A stretch of DNA of 64,000 bases from Methylobacterium nonmethylotrophicum (GCF_004745635.1 NZ_SRLB01000002.1:358927-422926); one strand, 5' to 3'; counted from the stretch's first letter, positions 35,638 through 46,104 are shown. Notes: a model not told the origin generated them from the sequence alone. A program made the numbers and translations.

Positions 35638-36915
35638 TCAGGCGGCCTTGGGCGGATCGAGCCGCGGCAGGAAGGCCGCGAGCAGTCCCACGGCCGGCAG
35701 GAACGCGCAGACGCCGTAGACGAACTCGATGCTGGTGTGGTCGGCGACCTCGCCCAGCACCGCGGCGCCCAGCCCCCCCATCCCGAACGCGAAGCCGAGG
35801 AAGAGGCCGCCCACCAGGCCGACCCGCCCGGGCAGCAACTCCTGGGCGTAGACCACGATCGCCGGCATCGCCGAGGCCAGGGTCAGGCCGATCGGCACGG
35901 TGAGCACCACCGTCCAGAACAGGTTGGCGTGGGGCAGCACCAGGGTGAAGGGCAGGACCCCGACGATCGAGCCCCAGATCACCAGCTTGCGGCCGAACCG
36001 GTCGCCGATCGGCCCGCCCAGCACGGTGCCGGCGGCGACCGCGCCCAGGAACACGAACAGGTAGAGCTGCGACTGCGGCACCGACACGCCGAAGCGGTGG
36101 ATCAGGTAGAAGGTGTAGTACGAGCTCAGGCTCGCCATGTAGAAGAACTTCGAGAAGATCAGCACCAGCAGCAGCGCGATGGTGACGACGACCTTGCCCC
36201 GCGGCAGGGCGCCGCCCTGCGCCGCCCCCTTCTTGCCCCGCGCCGCCCCCGCCCGGAGGCGGTCGCGGTACCAGCGCCCGACGAGGCCGAGCACCACGAA
36301 GCCGGCGAGCGCCGCGACCGCGAACACCGCGACGCTGCCCTGCCCGCGCGGCACCACGATGAAGGCGGCCAGCAGCGGGCCGAGGGCCGTGCCAGCATTG
36401 CCGCCGACCTGGAACACCGACTGCGCCAGGCCGTAGCGCCCGCCGGAGGCCAGGCGGGCCACCCGCGAGGCTTCGGGATGGAAGATCGCCGAGCCGAGGC
36501 CGACGAGGCAGGCGGCCACGATCAGGAGGCCGTAGGTCCCGGCGCTCGCCAGGAGCAGCAGGCCGCAGAGCGACACCAGCATGCCGGCGGCAAGGGAGAA
36601 CGGCAGCGGCCGCTTGTCGGTGAACAGCCCGACCACCGGCTGCAGCAGCGAGGCGGTGAGCTGGAACGCCAGGGTCAGGAGACCGATCTGGCCGAAATCG
36701 AGGCTGTAGGCCTGCTTCAAGAGCGGGTAGATCGCCGGCAGCAGCGACTGGATCATGTCGTTGAGGAGGTGCGACAGGCTCAAGGCCCCGAGCACCACCG
36801 CCGTCGGCCCCGCCGGACCGGCCGGCGCCACGGCCTTGGCAGCCGGCTCCGCCCGCGACAACCCGCCGGCCGACGTCTCCACGGCCATCCCGCCGTCGCT
36901 CGCACGCGCATCCAT
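35638..36915 (-). CDS. MFS transporter, fosmidomycin-resistance-like
   Basis: Twelve-helix efflux permease of 425 residues. The N-terminal membrane part starts LSLSHLLNDMIQSLLPAIYP, typical of the Fsr group. GLFTDKRPLPFSLAAGM is the loop 2-3 motif A region, GPIGDRFGRKLVIWGSIVG is its second-half equivalent, and AMPAIVVYAQELLPGRVG is a further family block. The ATG at 36915 follows GGGAGGAG. Substrate cannot be told from sequence; drug or metabolite export is likely. Confidence 0.88.
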   Translation of the reverse strand: MDARASDGGMAVETSAGGLSRAEPAAKAVAPAGPAGPTAVVLGALSLSHLLNDMIQSLLPAIYPLLKQAYSLDFGQIGLLTLAFQLTASLLQPVVGLFTDKRPLPFSLAAGMLVSLCGLLLLASAGTYGLLIVAACLVGLGSAIFHPEASRVARLASGGRYGLAQSVFQVGGNAGTALGPLLAAFIVVPRGQGSVAVFAVAALAGFVVLGLVGRWYRDRLRAGAARGKKGAAQGGALPRGKVVVTIALLLVLIFSKFFYMASLSSYYTFYLIHRFGVSVPQSQLYLFVFLGAVAAGTVLGGPIGDRFGRKLVIWGSIVGVLPFTLVLPHANLFWTVVLTVPIGLTLASAMPAIVVYAQELLPGRVGLVGGLFLGFAFGMGGLGAAVLGEVADHTSIEFVYGVCAFLPAVGLLAAFLPRLDPPKAA

Positions 36916-37177
36916 CGCTTCAGGGCTCCTCCCGGCGGCCCTCCCGTCGGCCGCGTCGCGCCGTTCCACCCGTGAGACCCGGGATTCGGCCAGCTTCCCA
37001 TACACCCGCGCGACCCGCGCGTCCCCGCCGCGACCGCAGGGCTGGGATGCCGCCGGTCCCGGGCTTGCTGCCGAACGGTCAACCAGCCGGCGAGGGCCCG
37101 GGATGCGTGCGGAAACGACACGCCATCCGCCCGCCCCGTCCCAGGCCGGCACAGACGGGGTCACGGGTCATCTCGCC

Positions 37178-38674
37178 ATGCGACACGAACGGTTCTCCGA
37201 CGACGGCACCGCCAACCTCGCCTCGTCCGAGGCGCGCGCGGTCTGGACGGCGCTCCTGCCCCGCCGCGGCCGGGCCGCCCTGCGCCTCGCGATCGCCGGG
37301 GGCGCGGCGCTGGCCGAGCTCGCCGCCGTCGCGCTCAGCGGGCTGGCCTGCGAGATGATCTACCACCTCGTCTCCTACGAGCAGCAGCCCGATCTCGGCC
37401 CCTCGCTCGCGGTCGGGCTCTTTCTCGGGTTGTTCGTGGTGCTGCCGAACGCCGCCCGGGGCGAGTACAGCATCGAGAACTACCTCGCCCGCGCCCCGCA
37501 TCTGCGCCGGACGGTGAGCCTGTGGCTCGGTGCCTGGGCGGTGGTGCTGGTCCTCGGCTTCCTGAGCAAGACCACCGGCGACCATTCCCGCGCCGCCGCG
37601 CTCGCGACCTTCCTGGCCGGGCTTCCGGTTCTCGTGGCGACCCGCTTCCTCACCGTGGCGCTGGTGCGCCGGCTGATCAGCCCCCGCTCCGATTCCGCCC
37701 GCCGCATCCACCTGATCGGCTACGAGGAGGACGTGGCGAGCTTCTACGCCACCCACGACACGGCCGCCCTGGGCCTGCGGGTGATCGGCGTCAGCACCCT
37801 GCGCTCGGCTGCCCCGGGCACAGAGCCGGAGGCGCGCCGGACCCAGCTCGCCGAGGACCTCGATCTCAGCGTGTCGGTGGTGCGGTTCCTGCGGCCCGAC
37901 GACGTCTTCGTGCTGGTGCCCTGGGCGGAGGTCGAGGACCTGGAGGCCTGCGTCGACGCCTTCCTGCGGGTGCCGGTGGCGCTGCATCTGCGGCCGGGCC
38001 GGGTGATGGACCGGTTCAGCGACGTGCGGGTCGGCCGGGTCGGGCTGCTCACCGGGATCAATGTCGGCCGCGCGCCCCTCACGGCCCTCGAGATCGCCGC
38101 CAAGCGCACCTTCGACGTCGTGGTGGCCTCCCTCGGCCTGGTGGCGCTCTCGCCCCTGCTGCTGCTGATCGCGGTCCTGATCCGCCTCGACAGCCCGGGC
38201 CCGAGCCTGTTTCGCCAGAAGCGCTACGGCTTCAACCAGGAAGCGTTCTGGGTGTTCAAGTTCCGCAGCATGCGGGTCGAGGCCGGCTCGGCGTTCCGGC
38301 AGGCGACGCGGAACGACGACCGCATCACCCGGATCGGCCGCATCCTGCGCCGCACCAACCTCGACGAACTGCCCCAGCTCCTCAACGTGATCCTGGGCGA
38401 CATGTCCCTGGTCGGCCCGCGCCCCCACGCCGTCGCCCACGACCGCAGCTTCGAGCGCCGCATCGCGCTCTACGCGCGGCGCCACAACGTGCGGCCGGGC
38501 ATCACCGGCTGGGCGCAGGTGAACGGGCTGCGCGGCGAGACCCTGACCGACGCCGACATGCGGCGGCGCGTCGAGCACGACCTGTTCTACATCGACAACT
38601 GGTCCTTGTGGTTCGACCTCCGGATCCTGGTGATGACGGTGATGGCCCGGAGCGCGTTCAAGAACGCCTATTGA
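37178..38674 (+). CDS. undecaprenyl-phosphate sugar-1-phosphate transferase
   Basis: Initiating enzyme of exopolysaccharide assembly, 498 residues. The N-terminal half has about four to five membrane helices and a CoA-binding-like cytoplasmic domain. The C-terminal half is the bacterial sugar transferase domain: AAKRTFDVVVASLGLVAL, VFKFRSMRVEAG, LRRTNLDELPQLLNVILGDM, SLVGPRPHAV and GITGWAQVNGLRGET. It likely transfers glucose- or galactose-1-phosphate to the lipid carrier. It sits beside a cellulose-synthase-like glycosyltransferase on the other strand. The ATG at 37178 was chosen as closest to the first helix; longer starts upstream are possible. Confidence 0.92.
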   Translation: MRHERFSDDGTANLASSEARAVWTALLPRRGRAALRLAIAGGAALAELAAVALSGLACEMIYHLVSYEQQPDLGPSLAVGLFLGLFVVLPNAARGEYSIENYLARAPHLRRTVSLWLGAWAVVLVLGFLSKTTGDHSRAAALATFLAGLPVLVATRFLTVALVRRLISPRSDSARRIHLIGYEEDVASFYATHDTAALGLRVIGVSTLRSAAPGTEPEARRTQLAEDLDLSVSVVRFLRPDDVFVLVPWAEVEDLEACVDAFLRVPVALHLRPGRVMDRFSDVRVGRVGLLTGINVGRAPLTALEIAAKRTFDVVVASLGLVALSPLLLLIAVLIRLDSPGPSLFRQKRYGFNQEAFWVFKFRSMRVEAGSAFRQATRNDDRITRIGRILRRTNLDELPQLLNVILGDMSLVGPRPHAVAHDRSFERRIALYARRHNVRPGITGWAQVNGLRGETLTDADMRRRVEHDLFYIDNWSLWFDLRILVMTVMARSAFKNAY

Positions 38675-38699
38675 GAGACGCGAACCGGTCCTTCACGCC

Positions 38700-40700
38700 T
38701 CAGGCTGCCTTGCGCGCCGTGCGGCCGAACATCCGTGACCACAGGCCGCTGGCGATCGCCGACTTGTCGAGCTCGTGGATGTCCTGCGAGTAGTTGCCCG
38801 TGTAGAGCTTCACGATCATCTCGTCCCGGCACTCGCCCTCCAGCGTGTAGCCGAACCGGATCGCGACGCCCCGCCCCCGGCGGCGGATCACCGCCTCGAT
38901 CGTGCAGCGCAGGCGCGGGAAGCGCTCCATCTCGACGATCATCTCATGGCTCGGCGCGGCGGCCGGCTCGGCATCCAGCTCGACGATGCCGCCGACGAGC
39001 GACAGGCTGGTGACCCTCCCCGGCAGCGTCGCGGCCCCGTACGTGATCCTGGCCAGCTCGTCGGTCGCGAAGCTGTCGAGGAGCGGGCGCGGCGTCTCGA
39101 AGCAGATGAGGGACGCCACCATCAGGACCGCGATGTTGACGACCGCCCAGTAGGCCGACACGACCGAGAACTCGCCCTCCCCGATCCGCGACCACTCAGG
39201 AACGACATTGACGATCAGCCCGAACGCCGTGACGGCGATCCAGAAGGCGATCGAGAAGAACGTGTAGGCGTCGAACTGCGAGTCCTCGTTGCCGGATCCC
39301 TTGGGCGTCACGCGGAACGGCACGCCGAACGGCTTGACCAGGCTGGAGACGACGACCGGCAGCATCCGGAAGGTCGCGAAGGCCCCCACCGCCGAGGAGA
39401 CGAGCGGCAGGTATCGCGTCGGGGTGAGCCAGCCCATCAGCAGGAAATACGCCAGCAGGACGGGCAGCTGGTACCAGATGATGTCCTCGGTCCCCGTGAA
39501 GTACATCGGTGCGGCCCCCGTCCACAGATAGACGGCGGGGACCACCAGGATCACGAAGCGCACCGTGTACTGGACGAGCCAGGACAGCGGCAGGAACATG
39601 AACCGCTGGAACAGGGTCAGGCCGGGGCCGCGCAGCGGGCCGTTGTGCAGGTAGATCGTCTGGATGCCGCCGCGGCACCAGCGGCCGCGCTGGACGAAGT
39701 AGCCCTTCAGGTTCTCGGCCGCGAGGCCCATCGACAGGCGCTCGTTGAGGTAGCGCGTCTTGTAGCCCCGGTTGAGGAGCGCCAGGGTGGTGAGCAGGTC
39801 CTCGGTGATCGAATCGTGCGGGAAGCCGCCGATCTCCTCGACGGCCGACCGCCGCGCGATCGAGCAGGAGCCGCAGCAGAAGCTGACGTCCCAGGCGTCG
39901 CGGCTCGCGGCCATCTCGTCGAAGAACAGCCGCTGCTCGTCGGGCCAGACCTTCTCGAGGCTGAGATTGGACTGGACCGGATCCTTGTTGAAGAAATGCT
40001 GCGGCGTCTGGACGATGCCGATCGTCGGGTCCCGGAAGAACGGCACCGTGCGGCGCAGGAAGTTGCGGTACGGCACGAAATCGGCGTCGAAGATCGCGAT
40101 GAAATCGCCCGACGAGACTGTCAGGCCGTTGTTCATGTTGCCGGCCTTGGCGTGCGAATTATCAGGGCGCGTGACGTGGATCGCGCCCTTCTGCTCGCAA
40201 TACTCCTTCAGCCATGGGCGTCGCTTGTCGTCGAGGACGTAGACCTTGAACTTGTCCTTCGGGTAATCCAGGGCGAGCGCGCCGACGATGGTGCGTTCCA
40301 GGACGTCGAGGGGCTCGTTGTAGGTCGGGATGAAGACGTCGACGGTGGGGAGGTCGGCGAGCGCGTCGGCCGCGAAGACCTCCCGCTCGAGCCGGTCCGC
40401 CTCGGCGCTGCGGTCCACGTACCGGCTCATGGCGACGAGGAACAGCAGGATGTCGGCGAAGGCACCCAGCTCGACGAGGAAGACGAACCACGTCCAGACG
40501 AAGCCGAAGCTCCCATCCGCCGGATAGGGCAGCACCGTGGCGAAGAAGCGCCAGACGAGGTAGCGCACGGCGACCGCGAGGACGACCATGCAGGTGATCG
40601 CGCGCGACCACGTCGCATGCCGCGGCCAGTTCAGGCTGAACAGGAAGAAGAACGCCGCGACGGCGAGGGTCGGGGCGAAGTTTACGAGATACTGAACCAC
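38700..40700 (-). CDS. cellulose-synthase-like glycosyltransferase with PilZ domain
   Basis: Membrane processive GT2 enzyme of 666 residues. Several helices flank a GT2 core with the substrate and catalytic residues YVLDDKRRPW, IAIFDADFVPYRNF, SITEDLLTTLAL and VQRGRWCRGG (the QxxRW signature). A C-terminal PilZ-like region (about 550-640, with PLLDSFATDE and SLVGGIVELD) suggests activation by cyclic di-GMP, though the RxxxR motif is not strictly obvious. Its start overlaps the end of the upstream HlyD-like gene by 19 bp, so the two are co-expressed. Polysaccharide product unknown. Confidence 0.9.
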   Translation of the reverse strand: MVQYLVNFAPTLAVAAFFFLFSLNWPRHATWSRAITCMVVLAVAVRYLVWRFFATVLPYPADGSFGFVWTWFVFLVELGAFADILLFLVAMSRYVDRSAEADRLEREVFAADALADLPTVDVFIPTYNEPLDVLERTIVGALALDYPKDKFKVYVLDDKRRPWLKEYCEQKGAIHVTRPDNSHAKAGNMNNGLTVSSGDFIAIFDADFVPYRNFLRRTVPFFRDPTIGIVQTPQHFFNKDPVQSNLSLEKVWPDEQRLFFDEMAASRDAWDVSFCCGSCSIARRSAVEEIGGFPHDSITEDLLTTLALLNRGYKTRYLNERLSMGLAAENLKGYFVQRGRWCRGGIQTIYLHNGPLRGPGLTLFQRFMFLPLSWLVQYTVRFVILVVPAVYLWTGAAPMYFTGTEDIIWYQLPVLLAYFLLMGWLTPTRYLPLVSSAVGAFATFRMLPVVVSSLVKPFGVPFRVTPKGSGNEDSQFDAYTFFSIAFWIAVTAFGLIVNVVPEWSRIGEGEFSVVSAYWAVVNIAVLMVASLICFETPRPLLDSFATDELARITYGAATLPGRVTSLSLVGGIVELDAEPAAAPSHEMIVEMERFPRLRCTIEAVIRRRGRGVAIRFGYTLEGECRDEMIVKLYTGNYSQDIHELDKSAIASGLWSRMFGRTARKAA

Positions 40701-41917
40701 AGGCTCTTCACCAGGTTTGGAAGACGATACCGCTTGGCGGCGCGCGCGATCCGGACCTGCACCGAGCGGCCGACCTGGCAGAAATTGGCGAAATCGCGCT
40801 GCATGGCGTTGGGCTCGAGCGCCACGCGGATGCGGGCGCTCTTGCCGCGGCTCTCCGGCGGGACGGCCGCCAGGACCGTCTCTTCGACGGCCGCGCTCGA
40901 TCCGCGCACCGAGAGGACCGTGCCGGCGATGATCTGGCTGCTGCCGAGCAGGCGGACCTCCGCGGCCACGCCGGGGCGGATGTCGTCGTAATCGACCTCG
41001 TTGACCAGGATGTCGACGAAGAGGTCCCGGCAGTCGAGGAGCCGGATGAGCTCGTTGCCGACGACCACGTTGGAGCCGGCCACGACGTTGTTGCGCCAGA
41101 CCACGCCGTCGAAGGGGACGCGTACGACGGCGGTCGAGAGCCGGTCGTTGCGGTCGCGCTCGAGATCGATCTGACGCTCGAGCTGCTGGAGGCGGGCGCG
41201 CTCGGCCCGTGCCTGCATCTGCACGTTAGCGAGCTGGATCGCCACCTCGTCCTGGCGCTGCTGCGAGTAGGGCACGTCGTTGCGGCCCTCGCCGACGAAC
41301 GTGCCCTTCCGCAGGGCCTCCAGCTGGCGGGTCAGGCGCTCGAGGTCGGCCCGGGCGATCGCCTGCTCGCTGGTGGCCGCGACGGACGCGGCGCGCGCCT
41401 GCTCGACGGAGCTTCCGGCCACGACGCCGGTCGCCCCGAGGGTCGTCTTTCGGACCAGGTCCGCCTGCGCGGAGACCTGCTGCGCCTGGGCGGCCGTGAT
41501 CCGCTGCTGGCGGATGACGATCTCCTGCTGCACGCCGATGATGCTGGCCTGCTGGTACTCCTTCAGCCGGCCGGCGAGGTCGGTCTTGATGGCGGCGAGC
41601 GCGCCGATCTGGCCCTCGAGGGCGCGCAGCCGCTCGCGGGTCGCGCCGAGATCCGCCTCCAGCTGCGCCTCGGCCGTGCGGGCGATGCGCTCGTTCCTGA
41701 TCTGGAACAGCGTCTCTCTCTCCGGAACCGCCGTGCCGACCTTCGGCGGCGTCGCCGAGACCACGCCCTCGATCGGGGCGGCGACGACGGTGAAGCGGGC
41801 ATTCACCGTCCCGTCGAGGCTGGTATAGCCGGTGATGGCCGGCAGGATCGCCAGGGTGGCCGCTCCAAGCAGCAGCACACCGACGAGGATGCGCATCGCT
41901 CGGCTGTTCCAAAGCAT
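40682..41917 (-). CDS. HlyD-family membrane fusion protein (Alg44-like partner)
   Basis: Periplasmic adaptor of about 411 residues. It has one N-terminal membrane helix (AMRILVGVLLLGAATLAILP), a biotinyl-lipoyl half-domain around VVAAPIEGVVSATPPKVGTAV, a long coiled coil rich in Arg, Ala, Gln and Glu, then STAVVRVPFDGVVWRNNVVAG and a beta-barrel region. I prefer the ATG at 41917, which puts the helix at residues 8-28. An in-frame ATG at 42100 would add 61 residues from strikingly AT-rich DNA that looks more like a promoter. Overlap with the glycosyltransferase gene suggests a joint secretion function. Confidence 0.85.
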   Translation of the reverse strand: MLWNSRAMRILVGVLLLGAATLAILPAITGYTSLDGTVNARFTVVAAPIEGVVSATPPKVGTAVPERETLFQIRNERIARTAEAQLEADLGATRERLRALEGQIGALAAIKTDLAGRLKEYQQASIIGVQQEIVIRQQRITAAQAQQVSAQADLVRKTTLGATGVVAGSSVEQARAASVAATSEQAIARADLERLTRQLEALRKGTFVGEGRNDVPYSQQRQDEVAIQLANVQMQARAERARLQQLERQIDLERDRNDRLSTAVVRVPFDGVVWRNNVVAGSNVVVGNELIRLLDCRDLFVDILVNEVDYDDIRPGVAAEVRLLGSSQIIAGTVLSVRGSSAAVEETVLAAVPPESRGKSARIRVALEPNAMQRDFANFCQVGRSVQVRIARAAKRYRLPNLVKSLWFSIS

Positions 41918-42771
41918 TCGTGAGGCCCCGTTATCACGTCTTGTGCGCCTACTAACGAGCTGGCGGCGTATTGGTTCAATATTCGACGCGTAAAATTTGC
42001 GTATATCGAATTTTAGTATCAAATTAGAAATGAGAATATGCAATAAATAGTAAACACTCCATAACCTAACGTACGTTGTGACAAGATTTTGGAGATCCAT
42101 ATTGAAAATTACTTGTCAGGATGCTTTCGGCTCGGACTCAAACATCAGCCAAGAAATCAATCAGAAATTGTATCTAGCCGTGCGCGGCCATGGGCGGCGC
42201 GCAGCGCCGAAATCATGCCCATGACGCCAGGTTCCGACTCGAGCGAGGCATGGGCATCGGCCGGACGATTGGGCGCTCGGCGCCGGACCACGCAGCCCGT
42301 CCGCTCTGGGCACAGCGACACCCGCCGGCCGGTCGAAGTCGGCACAGACGATACGCAGTCAGCTTGACCATCCGGTCGGCGGCCTGCGACCCGGTGCCGA
42401 CGACCCGTCCGTCCGCTCTCTGGCTTGTCGGTGGACGAGGAATGAATTTCAGTGACGGGATGCTCGAGCGTGACATCGCCCGGCCCGGAGTGCAGTCGGG
42501 CTTGGTGACCCAGACGCCTCCCGGTCGGATGAGCCGGCCGGGAACCTGCCTTCGAACGGAGGCAATCGGCACCCTCGGCTGCTGTGCTCCTGACGTAAAA
42601 TCATCCAAATTTGCCGGATTGCCTGTTGTGCAACGAGGGGCGTGATATTTTTTATTTCATTTGCGCGGCTGCGGCGAAAAATAATCAAGTGCGCGTTCAT
42701 AGTTGCTCAGCACATCAGTGCAATCTTCACGATAGCGCACTCACGCCTGATTGGGTGGGGGGATACCTTTG
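41918..42771. other. 854-bp intergenic region between divergent genes
   Basis: The part next to the HlyD-like gene (about 41930-42180) is sharply AT-rich for this genome and probably holds promoters; it could also encode a longer N-terminus of that protein. From 42180 to 42640 the DNA returns to high GC, with broken, unconserved short frames and no family I recognise. A second AT-rich patch (42590-42720) precedes the chemoreceptor gene. Confidence 0.5.
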
Positions 42772-45024
42772 ATGATTCCGTTCACGATCCGACGTAAGCT
42801 GATCGCGACTGTGAGCTTGTTCCTGCTGCCGATCGGGATCTTCGCCATGCTGTACGTGCAGCAGGCGATGACGAACGTTCGCTTCGCTGACGCCGAGAGG
42901 CTCGGCGTCACGCAGATCAGAGCGGTATGGCCCGTCATGATGGATGTCGCGGCCGGGCCTCCCGGCATGGCTCTCGATCCGCAGAAGCTGCGCACCGAGC
43001 GCGCAACGAGCCTCGTTCTCGCCGAGGCGAACAAGGCCGCGGCTGTGGCTGCCGATCTCGGCAAGGTCCTGTCCGGCTCTGACCGTAACGCTCAGATTGC
43101 GGCTGCTCACGCCCTCATCGACGCCATTGGTGATGGGTCGAACCTGTTGCTCGATCCCGACCTCGACTCGTTCTACGTCATGGATGCGGCGGTGGTCCGG
43201 CTGCCCGAGATGCTCGAACTGAGCTGGCGGTTGCTCGGCCACGCCCGGGAGCAGAGAGGGACGGCCAGTCTCTCCAAGGCCGAGTATGCCGCGACACTCA
43301 TCGATCTGGGCAAGCTCCGGGCCAATTTCGAAGGCGTCGAACGCTCCCTTGCCAAGGCATTCGCGGCGAATGCGGGAGGGACCAAGCAAGCGCTCGCCGG
43401 ACCGCTGGTCGGCTTCCAAGATGCTTCCAGGACCCTGTTCTCGGCATCCGACGCCCTCATGCAGGCCCGTGAGGCCGGTCGCCAGACGCAGAACGAAACA
43501 GCGGTCTTCGAGAGCGCGATGGCCGCGGCGATCGCGTCGAACGATCGCCTGCAGGTGGCTGGAACCGACGAGCTCGACCGGCTCCTGAAGGCGCGCATCG
43601 ATGGCTTCCACAACGCCATACTGGTCGCGGGTGCCGTCGGCTTCACGATCACGGCGGCAGCCTTCATGGTCGCATGGCTCCTGAGCCGGTCGATCGTGCG
43701 GGCGCTCGATAACCTCGCCCGCCGCATCCGCGTCCTGGCGGACCAAGATGTCGCCGCCTGTGTGCCGGAAGCGGGCGGCCGCGACGAGATCGCCGATCTC
43801 GCGCGTGCGGTCGTTCACTACCGCGACCGCACTGCAGCTCAAGTCGTAGCGGCAGCCAGTGCCGATCGTGCGCTCGAGCGGGACGCTTGGGTCGCCTACA
43901 TGGTGGAGATCTCGGATCGCATCACATCGGCAACCCAGCATGCCATGGAGCGTTTCAGGGGGCTTGCCGACGTCATGGGGGCTTCGACGAAGCAGGTTCG
44001 CGGTCATGCTGGCTCGACCCGAGATCAGCTCGATCAATCCGTCATCAGCCTTCGAGGCTCGATCTCGGAGATCTCCGGAGCTGCTGCCGCTGTAACGCAA
44101 CTCACCACTTCGATCGCCGAGATTGCAACACAGGCCGCCCAGTCCAACGCGGTGGTGCGGCGAGCACAGGAGGAGGTTCAGGCGGCCCGCTCGCTCGCGG
44201 TGCTCCTCGACGAAGCCAGTGCACGGATCGGCAGCTTCACCGACCTGATCAGCCACATCGCGGCGCAGACCAATCTCCTGGCGCTGAATGCGACCATCGA
44301 GGCGGCACGTGCAGGGAGTGCGGGCCGGGGTTTTGCCGTCGTGGCAAGCGAGGTGAAGGGCCTGGCCGAGCAAACCAGCAAGGCGACGGCAGAGATCGGT
44401 CAACAGGTCGCGGCTTTGCGCACGGCGTCCGGCGACGTGCTCTCGGCGATGAGCCGCGTCGATGAGACGATCTCAACCATCAACGTCGCGGCCTCGGCGA
44501 TCGCGAGCGCGGTCGAGGAGCAGAGTGCGACGACGATGGAGATCAACCGGACCGTCCAGATCTCCGCCGACCGCACGCACTCGGCAATCGAGGAACTGGG
44601 TACGCTACCGGCAGCCGCGAGCGAGACCGACCGCCTCGCGACCGAGGTTTCCCAACTCGCCGAGCAATTGCTGGCCGAAGCCGGGATGTTCGGCACGCAG
44701 CTCGAGGAGGTCGTGCAGGCCATCTCCGAGCGTCGATCCGATGCGAGGCTTGAGTCCGGTGCCACGATCCGGGTGGCCGTCCGGGGAACGCTGCGCGAAG
44801 CCCGCCTCCAGAATGTGTCCCTGGGTGGTGCGAAGGTGTGCTTGCCCGGCCAGGATCTGCAGCCTGACAGCGTGGTGACGATCGATTTCGGGGATGGTCG
44901 TGCGCGCCACGGCTCCGTGGTCCACGCGGATCACGATCATTTCGGCGTGAAGCTGGCCGATGCGGACCGACTTGACGAGACGTTGATCCTGTCGCTGACC
45001 CAACAGGCCCGCGACGCCGCATGA
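42772..45024 (+). CDS. methyl-accepting chemotaxis protein with C-terminal PilZ domain
   Basis: Chemoreceptor of 750 residues. Membrane helix 1 is at about 8-28, followed by a periplasmic helical sensor domain of about 250 residues, membrane helix 2 at about 283-305 and a HAMP domain. The signalling hairpin contains [20 protein letters not shown], continuing [20 protein letters not shown]. The last roughly 90 residues form a PilZ domain ([20 protein letters not shown]), so cyclic di-GMP could modulate signalling. GGTGGGGGG precedes the ATG. No che genes are nearby; it may feed a distant array. Confidence 0.93.
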   Translation: MIPFTIRRKLIATVSLFLLPIGIFAMLYVQQAMTNVRFADAERLGVTQIRAVWPVMMDVAAGPPGMALDPQKLRTERATSLVLAEANKAAAVAADLGKVLSGSDRNAQIAAAHALIDAIGDGSNLLLDPDLDSFYVMDAAVVRLPEMLELSWRLLGHAREQRGTASLSKAEYAATLIDLGKLRANFEGVERSLAKAFAANAGGTKQALAGPLVGFQDASRTLFSASDALMQAREAGRQTQNETAVFESAMAAAIASNDRLQVAGTDELDRLLKARIDGFHNAILVAGAVGFTITAAAFMVAWLLSRSIVRALDNLARRIRVLADQDVAACVPEAGGRDEIADLARAVVHYRDRTAAQVVAAASADRALERDAWVAYMVEISDRITSATQHAMERFRGLADVMGASTKQVRGHAGSTRDQLDQSVISLRGSISEISGAAAAVTQLTTSIAEIATQAAQSNAVVRRAQEEVQAARSLAVLLDEASARIGSFTDLISHIAAQTNLLALNATIEAARAGSAGRGFAVVASEVKGLAEQTSKATAEIGQQVAALRTASGDVLSAMSRVDETISTINVAASAIASAVEEQSATTMEINRTVQISADRTHSAIEELGTLPAAASETDRLATEVSQLAEQLLAEAGMFGTQLEEVVQAISERRSDARLESGATIRVAVRGTLREARLQNVSLGGAKVCLPGQDLQPDSVVTIDFGDGRARHGSVVHADHDHFGVKLADADRLDETLILSLTQQARDAA

Positions 45025-45411
45025 CCCGAGGCACGGTGGTTGAGCGGGTCGTGCCGTGACCTTCGCTGCGGCTCGAGAGACCGCATCCTCTCATGTCGCG
45101 CGCTTCTGCGACCGGCAAGGTCGGTTCAAGGAAGAGGCCCGATCTCCAATCTCGGCAGCCCTTCGCCCATCGGCAAGCCGACCGGGCTCTGGCCGTAGCT
45201 GTGGATGTCGTGAGGCCTGAGCGGCGCGCCCGGGAAAGCGCTCTGCCGTCGCGGATGGGAGAGCGTGACGCCGATCAAGCGGCGCCCGGTCCCGGACGTC
45301 CGAGCTTCCACGCGTCCGAGCCGCCGGCGATGCGGGCCGGCGAGCGACGCGCGCACGGCCGGATGTCCACGACTGGCCAGGGCGACCGACGGCGCGGCGC
45401 GGCGCGCACGC
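45025..45411. other. 387-bp intergenic region, nothing recognised
   Basis: Between the chemoreceptor stop and the convergent zur stop. Short frames exist on both strands but none shows a domain, a ribosome binding site or family similarity. A weak inverted repeat, GGCACG...CGTGCC, shortly after the chemoreceptor stop (about 45030-45055) could be its terminator. Confidence 0.4.
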
Positions 45412-45921
45412 TCATCCCGCCTCCTGCCGCCCCTGGCACGTTCCGCACTCGCCCTCGATCTCGACGATCCGGCTCGCCGGCTTGAAGCCCGCCTGCGCGA
45501 GGGTGCGGTCGAGGCTGCGCTCGATCTCGGCGGAGATCGTTTCGTCGACGCTGCCGCAGCTGCGGCAGATGAGAAAGACCGCGCTCTCGCCGGCGCCGTG
45601 GCCGTGCTCGCAGGGCACGAAGGCGTTGCGGCTGGCGATGCGGTGGACGAGGCCGTGCTCGGTCAGGAAGTCGAGGGCGCGGTAGACCGAGACCGCGGCG
45701 ACGCGCTTGCCGGGCGCGCTCAGGCGCTCGGCGATGTCGTAGGCGCCGAGCGGCCTGCCCTCCTCGGCCACCACCTCGAGGGTGCGCCGGCGCAGCGCCG
45801 TGAATTGCAGGCCGAGGTCCTGCGCCAGCCGCTCGGCCCGCGCGACGAGCTCCGCCGTGCGGGCGGGGCCGTGCGCCGCGGGGCCGTGCCCGTGGTGCCC
45901 GCAGGTATCGTGCCCGTCCAT
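45412..45921 (-). CDS. zur: Zur-type Fur-family transcriptional repressor
   Basis: Zinc-responsive repressor of 169 residues. The N-terminus is His-rich (MDGHDTCGHHGHGPAAHG). The winged helix reads LTALRRRTLEVVAEEG-type sequence, then VSVYRALDFLTEHGLVHR. Structural zinc ligands are in FLICRSCGSV and the C-terminal ECGTCQ. The ATG at 45921 follows GGGAGG. It is divergent from the znuCB locus across a Zur-box-like palindrome, which supports Zur rather than Fur or PerR. Confidence 0.9.
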   Translation of the reverse strand: MDGHDTCGHHGHGPAAHGPARTAELVARAERLAQDLGLQFTALRRRTLEVVAEEGRPLGAYDIAERLSAPGKRVAAVSVYRALDFLTEHGLVHRIASRNAFVPCEHGHGAGESAVFLICRSCGSVDETISAEIERSLDRTLAQAGFKPASRIVEIEGECGTCQGRQEAG

Positions 45922-45992
45922 GCGATAACCTCCCGCCGCATCCGGCTCCACCCCGCCTACTCCAACCCGGCGGCGGTTGACAGGCCTTGCCT

Positions 45993-46005
45993 GTTACAGT
46001 GTAAC
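45993..46005. promoter_or_regulatory. Zur-box-like operator
   Basis: A perfect 13-bp palindrome, GTTACA-G-TGTAAC, lies between zur and the zinc transporter genes. It resembles the alphaproteobacterial Zur box (core GTTATAnTATAAC). It sits about 100 bp upstream of the small membrane protein that leads znuC, so it could control both directions. Assignment rests on position and symmetry. Confidence 0.75.
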
Positions 46006-46104
46006 GATCGGCGCTTGGGCGGCCGCCGGCCGCCCTCCATATGGGGTCCGGGATGCCCGCCGCCGAGGGCGCGGCGCCGACCGGGCCCGAGCGACGATTC
46101 GCCG

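Noticed and set aside
42190..42645. A 151-codon plus-strand frame in the region before the chemoreceptor
   Set aside because: No ribosome binding site, no domain and an irregular composition; no protein family recognised.
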